A stretch of DNA of 37,303 nt from Planctomycetota bacterium. GTDB lineage: Bacteria; Planctomycetota; UBA1135; UBA2386. Position numbers and translations under genes: made by a program. The notes beneath the pieces were generated by a model. That model ran no database searches. It was not told where the DNA came from and worked only from the letters and a program-made list of their open reading frames with translations. Position 1 is the stretch's first letter; the number at the start of each line of letters is the position of its first letter. Location: assembly GCA_025459175.1 (NCBI GenBank), contig JALORC010000069.1, positions 1-37,303 of the forward strand. Direction: 5' to 3'. Shown here piece after piece: positions 32,634 to 37,303 of the stretch.

Positions 32634-34436
32634 ATGATGAAGCAGCGATCCCCCTGGCAGCGCACGCACACCTGCGGCGAGTTGACGATCGAACACCGCA
32701 ACCAGGCCGTGGTCCTGAACGGCTGGATCGAGAACCATCGCCACCACGGTCAGCTGGTGTTCCTCGACCTGCGCGATCGCTACGGCGTCACGCAGATCGT
32801 CGTCGACCAGGACCAGGCCGGCATGGCGGCGGGCACCTTCGACGTGGTGCGGCGGCTCGGCGCGGAGGATGTGATCGCGGTGACCGGCACGGTGCGGCCG
32901 CGCGATGCCGACAAGGTCAACAAGAACCGCAGCACCGGCGAGATCGAGCTGGTGGCGACCTCGGTCACCGTGTTGGGCGAGGCGGAGACGCCGCCGTTCG
33001 AGATCCTCGACAAGGCCGAGGCCAACGAGGAGCTGCGCATGCAGTATCGCTACCTCGACCTGCGCCGCCGACCGCTGCAGGAGGCGATGATCAAGCGCGC
33101 GCGCTTCGTCACCGCGATCCGTCAGTTCCTGCACCACAACCGGTTCCTCGACATCGAGACGCCGATCCTGACCAAGAGCACGCCCGAGGGCGCGCGCGAC
33201 TACCTGGTGCCGAGCCGCGTGCACCCGGGCAAGTTCTTCGCGCTGCCGCAGAGCCCGCAGATCTTCAAGCAGCTGTGCATGGTCGCCGGCCTCGATCGCT
33301 ACTACCAGATCGCGCGCTGCTTCCGCGACGAGGACCTGCGCGCCGACCGCCAGCCCGAGTTCACGCAGATCGATCTCGAGATGTCGTTCGTCGAGGAGCA
33401 CGACGTGCTCGACGTGGTCGAGGCGATGTTCGTGCACGGCATGAAGGAAGGCTTCGGCATCGACGTGCCGCAGCCGTTCCCGCGCTTCGACTTCCAGGAG
33501 GCGATGGAGAAGTACGGCTGTGACAAGCCGGACCTGCGCTTCGGCATGACGCTGGTCGACTGCACCGCGCTCGCCACCAAGAGCGACTTCAAGGTGTTCT
33601 CGGGCGCCGTCGCCGCCGGCGGCATCGTCAAGGGCATCTGCGCCGAAGGTGCGGCCGAGAAGTTCTCGCGCAAGGGCATCGACGAGCTGACCGCGTTCGT
33701 CAACCAGCTCGGCGCCAAGGGCCTCGCGTGGGCCAAGGTCACCGCGGCCGGGCTCGAGGGTTCGATCGCGAAGTTCTACGAGGGCGACAAGGGCAAGGAG
33801 CTGATCGCGCACCTCGGCGGCAAGCCCGGCGACCTGCTGCTGTTCGTCGCCGACCAGAAGCGTGTCGTGCACAAGGCGCTCGGCGACCTGCGGCTCAAGG
33901 TCGGTGGCATGCTCGGCCTGCGCGACCCGAAGGTGTTCCGCTGCTGCTGGGTGCTCAACTTCCCGATGTTCGAGTGGAACGACGAGAAGGCGCGCTGGCA
34001 GTTCGCGCACAACCCGTTCAGCGCGCCGGTCAACTGGGACATCCAGGACTTCGGCGTGGACACCGAGAGCATCCGCAGCCGCGCCTACGACTTCGTGATG
34101 AACGGCTGGGAGCTCGGCTCCGGCTCGATCCGGATCCACAAGCCGGCGCTGCAGGCCAAGGTGTTCGAGTTCCTCGGCATCCCCGCGGAACTGCAGCGCG
34201 CCAACTTCGGCTTCCTGCTCGATGCGTACAGGTACGGCGGCCCGCCGCACGGTGGCATCGCGCTCGGCGTCGACCGCATCGTCACGCTGGCGCTGGGGCG
34301 CGAGGGGATCCGCGATGTCATCGCGTTCCCGAAGACGGCGACGGCCTACGACCTGATGGCGGATGCGCCGGGCGGGGTCTCGGCCGAGCAGATGGCCGAG
34401 CTGCAGATCCTCAGCACGGCGAAGAAGCCCGGCTGA
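32634..34436 (+). CDS. aspS: Aspartyl-tRNA synthetase (bacterial type)
   Basis: The 600-residue class II synthetase has an N-terminal OB-fold anticodon domain (HTCGELTIEHRNQAVVLNGWIENHRHHGQLVFLDLRDRYG). It also has motif 2 FRDEDLRADRQPEFTQID, the bacterial GAD insertion domain (about 290-420), and motif 3 GGIALGVDRIVTLALG. Length and domain order match bacterial AspRS. In the OB fold the residue after NHRH is His where discriminating enzymes such as E. coli have Leu, which hints at a non-discriminating AspRS that also charges tRNA-Asn; this needs gatCAB/asnS data. The ATG at 32634 (ATGATG) is used; the second ATG is equally possible. Confidence 0.96.
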   Translation: MMKQRSPWQRTHTCGELTIEHRNQAVVLNGWIENHRHHGQLVFLDLRDRYGVTQIVVDQDQAGMAAGTFDVVRRLGAEDVIAVTGTVRPRDADKVNKNRSTGEIELVATSVTVLGEAETPPFEILDKAEANEELRMQYRYLDLRRRPLQEAMIKRARFVTAIRQFLHHNRFLDIETPILTKSTPEGARDYLVPSRVHPGKFFALPQSPQIFKQLCMVAGLDRYYQIARCFRDEDLRADRQPEFTQIDLEMSFVEEHDVLDVVEAMFVHGMKEGFGIDVPQPFPRFDFQEAMEKYGCDKPDLRFGMTLVDCTALATKSDFKVFSGAVAAGGIVKGICAEGAAEKFSRKGIDELTAFVNQLGAKGLAWAKVTAAGLEGSIAKFYEGDKGKELIAHLGGKPGDLLLFVADQKRVVHKALGDLRLKVGGMLGLRDPKVFRCCWVLNFPMFEWNDEKARWQFAHNPFSAPVNWDIQDFGVDTESIRSRAYDFVMNGWELGSGSIRIHKPALQAKVFEFLGIPAELQRANFGFLLDAYRYGGPPHGGIALGVDRIVTLALGREGIRDVIAFPKTATAYDLMADAPGGVSAEQMAELQILSTAKKPG

Positions 34437-34468
34437 ACCAGGGGCGGGGGACCGGTCGATATCCGGAC

Positions 34469-35020
34469 ATGGCGATCACTGCTTGGATGTCCTGGGAAGG
34501 CGGCGTCGACATCGTCGGTGCGACCCGCCCCGGAGTGTTGATGCCGAACGTCATGGTGCACGTGGCCCGCGTCGTGCACACGCCGATCGGTTCGGCGCCG
34601 GCGGGCATCGTGCTGTTCCAGCCGGACCCGAACGCGGCGCCCGAGGTGATCGGGTTCGTCAGCAGCGACCCGAAGCTGGCGGCCTGGTTCGGCCCGCACA
34701 TCTTCGCCGGCACGCCGTTCGAGAAGGCGCCGGCGCTCGTGGCGCGCATCGAGATCCACACCGCGGCCGACCGCGCGACCTCGCGCGTCGAGGTCGCCGG
34801 GATGCGCTTCGATGTGGCGCTGTCGCAGCTGGCGCCGGCGACAGTGATCCACCGCCCGGCCGGTCAGCCGATGCCGTTCGCGCAGCAGGGGCTCGAGGCG
34901 AAGGCCGGCAAGGTCGAGCTGAAGGTCAACGGCGTGACGATGCCGATCCTGGTGCCCGACGTGGCGATCGGTGGTGGGCCGGGGGCGCTGGTGAGCGCCT
35001 GCGGCGTCTACGCGCGCTGA
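34469..35020 (+). CDS. Unrecognised 183-residue protein
   Basis: The product starts MAITAWMSWEGGVDIVGATRPGV and has no signal peptide, membrane helix or motif that I recognise. It is rich in Val, Ala, Pro and Gly with alternating hydrophobic residues, suggesting a beta-rich globular domain (for example VMVHVARVVHTPIG, VELKVNGVTMPILVP). A His-rich catalytic pattern is not evident. The base usage matches upstream genes, so it is likely a real lineage gene and not a degraded remnant. It follows aspS by 32 bp and could share its transcript. The start ATG at 34469 is the natural one. Function is unknown. Confidence 0.68.
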   Translation: MAITAWMSWEGGVDIVGATRPGVLMPNVMVHVARVVHTPIGSAPAGIVLFQPDPNAAPEVIGFVSSDPKLAAWFGPHIFAGTPFEKAPALVARIEIHTAADRATSRVEVAGMRFDVALSQLAPATVIHRPAGQPMPFAQQGLEAKAGKVELKVNGVTMPILVPDVAIGGGPGALVSACGVYAR

Positions 35021-35448
35021 GCGAGCGCTGAATCGGAAGGATCGTTAGCGTCAGACAGCGGCGCGGGCAGGGCGTAGATCCTTCGCGCGAGGTTGCCATC
35101 TTGGCGGCATGCGCAAGATCGACGTTGGGACGCGGCCGGCGAGCCGCGATGAGTTGGCGAGGTGGTATTGCTCGGCTTCCGATCCTTCAGCATGCGAGGT
35201 TTGCGCAAGGTCGCGGGCGAGTGGAGCCTCGTCTGCCTTGCGTTGAATCTCCGTCGGATGGCGAGGATGGGAGTGACATTCTGACCGAGGGAGCCCGGAA
35301 GGCCCGTGGACGCTTCCCAGACGGCTTCAGGCGACGGTGATCCTGAAATGTCGGTCGGAAATCGCGGATGGCCCATGCTTGGGCCTGTGTCCCCCGTCCG
35401 ATTCAAAATCGGGTATGGCGCGGAAGTCGCTTCCCGCGTCGCAGATTC
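35021..35448. other. Gene-free 428-bp stretch
   Basis: No convincing gene was found here. Reading frames on both strands are short, poor in family-like composition and lack ribosome binding sites. Small hairpins occur at about 35374-35389 (GGCCCA/TGGGCC) and about 35398-35416 (CCGAT/ATCGG around TCAAA). They could help end leftward transcription of the split gene. Base composition falls in the direction of the window end. Confidence 0.6.
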
Positions 35449-35856
35449 CTAGAGGCGAAGGAGGCGCTCCGTGGCCGTGCCAGCAATGAGCTGAACCCAG
35501 TCTGCGAAAACGGGCGATCTGGAGCTCCCCTTTCGGATCTCGACCTCGATCATCCCGGGCTCGAGCGGCTCGCTGAACCAAATGCCGTCACCTTGAATGG
35601 ACACTGAGGAGCTCGAGCCTTCTGCGTGATACTGTTCTACGCTGACCCGTCGCCATTCACCCTGCGCCCCTTCCTTCTCGCCTCGAACGAAGACCGCCAG
35701 CTCTGCATCAGAGTCTCCCCTCTCGCGCTGCACATCGAATCGAAGCCGAGCGAAGACTGTAACGCGAAAGAGCAACTCCTCGGTCGGACTCGGGTTCGGC
35801 GTGACCCAGCGCGGGCTTGCTGGTCTGGGAACGAAGTAGAAACTCGGCTCAGTGCT
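35449..35856 (-). pseudogene. Downstream half of the amber-split exported protein gene
   Basis: The reading frame continues with no further stop for 135 codons after the TAG at 35857-35859. The sequence is protein-like and beta-rich (LLFRVTVFARLRFDVQ, AELAVFVRG, GIWFSEPLEPGMIEVEIRKG) and ends with ATERLLRL and a stop. There is no good independent start codon or ribosome site. It reads as the original C-terminal domain of the protein encoded at 35857-36840, cut off by a nonsense mutation, a sequencing error or, less likely, subject to readthrough. Confidence 0.6.
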
Positions 35857-36840
35857 CTAGCATCGATCGAGTTCGACGGACACTTCTGTCTCCGGCAATC
35901 CGGTCACCACTGAACTGCCGCCGAGATCGACATCGGTGACGTGGCGCAGCAGCTCTCCGTGCCAACCAATGCGCAAGGCAAAGCGAGATACGGGCTGGTC
36001 GTTCTGGTCCACGATCCGAACGCGGATCTGGCCACGATCCATGGGCAAGAGCTGGAGATACACGTCGCGTCGCTGCTCGGGATCGAATCTCTGATTGTTA
36101 GAAGCTGCACCAACTCGAAGTGCATCCTGGTAAGCGCTCACGTCGAACAAGGTTGATCTCTTCAAAGTGAACACGCATTGCCCGTCTTTCGACGATTTGC
36201 CCAAGCGACCTTGGCCACCTTGGGGCTGAAGCCAAATCAGAGCTTCTGGGATGGGCGCTCCATCGATCGAGATCGTCTTGACCACCAACCGGCTGGCGGG
36301 TAACCGATGCACGATGTCCCGCGATCTGCCGAGATAATAAACGGTATCCAGTTGCGGAATTTCTCCACGAGCAAAATGGAAGATTCGGAAAGCCACCTCG
36401 GCTTGGAGCGAAACACCCCGCTCGAAGCGGAGCACGAACGACCCTCCCGGGCCCGTAGTCGTCGAAGCGAGCTGCCCGGGGTGCATGACTCCGTCCTCGA
36501 AGCTCTGCGGGTGAGCTGCGGTCGAGTCCACCGCAATGATCCGACAATCGGACAAGGGGGAGCCGTCCAGAAGAAGAACTTGTCCTGAGCATTCGCGCAC
36601 TACGTCGTCGCCGAGCTGGGAGGCGACTTCAATGCGTTTTGGCTCCCTGCTCGAAGAGGCGTCAGCAATACTGTCAACTTCAGCGTAATCAGTCGCCGAG
36701 GCAGCGGATGCAATCGGCAGGGTAGCAGGCGATCCACCGGGAGTCGCTGGCGGAACCGGGGTGCCGCACCATGCGAGAGAACACCATACGAGCAGAGCCA
36801 AGGCCGACGCCGAAACCAGAACTCCACGCGGGATATTCAC
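35857..36840 (-). CDS. Exported protein with carboxypeptidase-regulatory-like repeats, ended by a TAG
   Basis: This 327-residue product begins at a GTG (36840) with a hydrophobic signal or anchor (GVLVSASALALLVWCSLAWCG). A Pro/Ala/Ser-rich spacer follows. Three Ig-like segments resemble carboxypeptidase D regulatory domains: about 110-165 (CSGQVLLLDGSPLSDCRI with TTGPGGSFVLRFERG), about 200-250 (VKTISIDGAPIPEALIWL with KDGQCVFTL) and about 270-325 (QIRVRIVDQNDQPVSRFALRI). Such domains occur on secreted surface proteins of Planctomycetota. The frame ends at a TAG, but the same frame stays open for 135 more codons, so the native protein was probably about 460 residues. Codon use is less GC-biased than upstream genes. 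Confidence 0.68.
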   Translation of the reverse strand: MNIPRGVLVSASALALLVWCSLAWCGTPVPPATPGGSPATLPIASAASATDYAEVDSIADASSSREPKRIEVASQLGDDVVRECSGQVLLLDGSPLSDCRIIAVDSTAAHPQSFEDGVMHPGQLASTTTGPGGSFVLRFERGVSLQAEVAFRIFHFARGEIPQLDTVYYLGRSRDIVHRLPASRLVVKTISIDGAPIPEALIWLQPQGGQGRLGKSSKDGQCVFTLKRSTLFDVSAYQDALRVGAASNNQRFDPEQRRDVYLQLLPMDRGQIRVRIVDQNDQPVSRFALRIGWHGELLRHVTDVDLGGSSVVTGLPETEVSVELDRC

Positions 36841-36932
36841 GGGCAGTGCATCCAAGTTGGTCTGGTCAAGCAAACATGGTCGTGCGACCCCAAGCCTAAG
36901 CCGAGTAGGCTGGCCCACACAAGCACTGGCAC

Positions 36933-37303
36933 TCACCACCCGCTCGCCAGATCTAACTCGTTGACCTGCTTGTGGTAGTCGCCCCGGTAGCGAGAGCGGG
37001 CGTCCTGCAGGCTGCCCGCATCGTGCAGGGCAACGTATTCGTTGAGCTGCAGCCAGGGCTGGTAGAACGTAAGCGTCCGACGACGCCCGCATCCAGCAGC
37101 CCCGCCAACAGGGACTTAGCGGCTCCGGGAGTCATGTCTTCGAGGCTGGGGGGCGTCGGCGCTGTCGGCAGCACAGCTACCAATGCACGTTGGTCTGCGA
37201 GCAGCCAGGCCTCGAACTCGCGAACGGCAACTGCGATGACCCTCGCCGAATCGAGGCCTTGGGTGGCTTCCAGCAGGGTTCTGCGCCGTTCACGCACGCC
37301 GTC
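36933..37303 (-). pseudogene. DUF4276-like gene fragment with probable frameshift, cut by window edge
   Basis: From the window edge (37303) leftward, one frame reads DGVRERRRTLLEATQGLDS, then VIAVAVREFEAWLLADQRAL and PPSLEDMTPGAAKSLL. This fits DUF4276-family proteins, whose hallmark is an EAW(L/F)LA core. After about 37095 that frame becomes low-quality sequence. A different frame becomes protein-like there (TFYQPWLQLNEYVALHDAG, then RYRGDYHKQVNELDLASGW) and stops at 36933. The switch suggests a frameshift or a junction of two remnants. I do not recognise the second segment. The 5' end lies outside the window, so size and function of the parent gene cannot be judged. DUF4276 genes often accompany AAA ATPase genes in mobile or defence contexts. 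Confidence 0.4.

Noticed and set aside
35008..35406. 132-codon minus-strand frame in the gene-free stretch
   Set aside because: No ribosome site, no recognisable motif, composition unlike a folded protein, and it overlaps the end of the 183-residue gene.
35398..35416. tRNA T-arm-like GATTCAAAATC sequence
   Set aside because: Only a 5-bp stem-loop; no acceptor stem, D-arm or anticodon arm can be drawn around it.

Overview
The window is very GC-rich (about 70% by eye) and densely coded, with a strong G/C third-position bias. It reads as chromosome of an environmental bacterium, most likely Planctomycetota. The lineage call is an inference. It rests on a prepilin with the H-X9-DG type C-terminal motif, a subunit a (AtpB) with a signal-like N-terminal extension, unrecognised exported proteins, and a sugar transferase of the exosortase/PEP-CTERM-associated type. 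No rRNA, tRNA, CRISPR array, intact insertion sequence or phage module was seen.

Layout. 1-5 kb holds a XerC/D-like recombinase lacking its nucleophilic tyrosine, a divergent EamA transporter, an HtpX-like protease, and a ribosome-hibernation (HPF/RaiA) gene divergent from a NhaR-like LysR regulator. A leftward operon follows (about 8.4 to 4.2 kb): yajC, a YraN nuclease domain fused in frame to a polyprenyl-phosphate sugar transferase, a SerB-like phosphatase and a class V aminotransferase. Next come mnmA, an HU gene with a convincing promoter, a HEAT-repeat lipoprotein, a prepilin, and an exported protein of unknown function.

12.9-21.1 kb is a complete F1Fo ATP synthase operon (atpZ, atpI-like, atpB-E-F-H-A-G-D-C). 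It has two hairpins after atpE and an intrinsic terminator after atpC. 21.3-26.7 kb is a compact chemotaxis-type operon, cheA-cheW-cheB-cheR. Its CheA is a hybrid with two CheW-like regions and a receiver, and the CheB receiver looks degenerate. No chemoreceptor is in view.

26.8-35.0 kb carries a three-domain FKBP isomerase, rlmN (convergent, 3' ends overlapping), an ABC exporter ATPase with a large FtsX-type permease, aspS and an unknown 183-aa protein. From about 35.0 kb to the end the character changes. GC content and codon bias drop, a 428-bp stretch has no gene, a carboxypeptidase-regulatory-like exported protein is split by one in-frame TAG, and a DUF4276-like fragment with a probable frameshift runs off the edge. 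This end looks like an accessory, decaying region.

No obviously new multi-gene system stands out. The best leads are single-gene anomalies: the Tyr-to-Asn recombinase, the YraN-glycosyltransferase fusion, the amber-split gene, the degenerate CheB receiver, and a recurring TAGACT-like -10 element.
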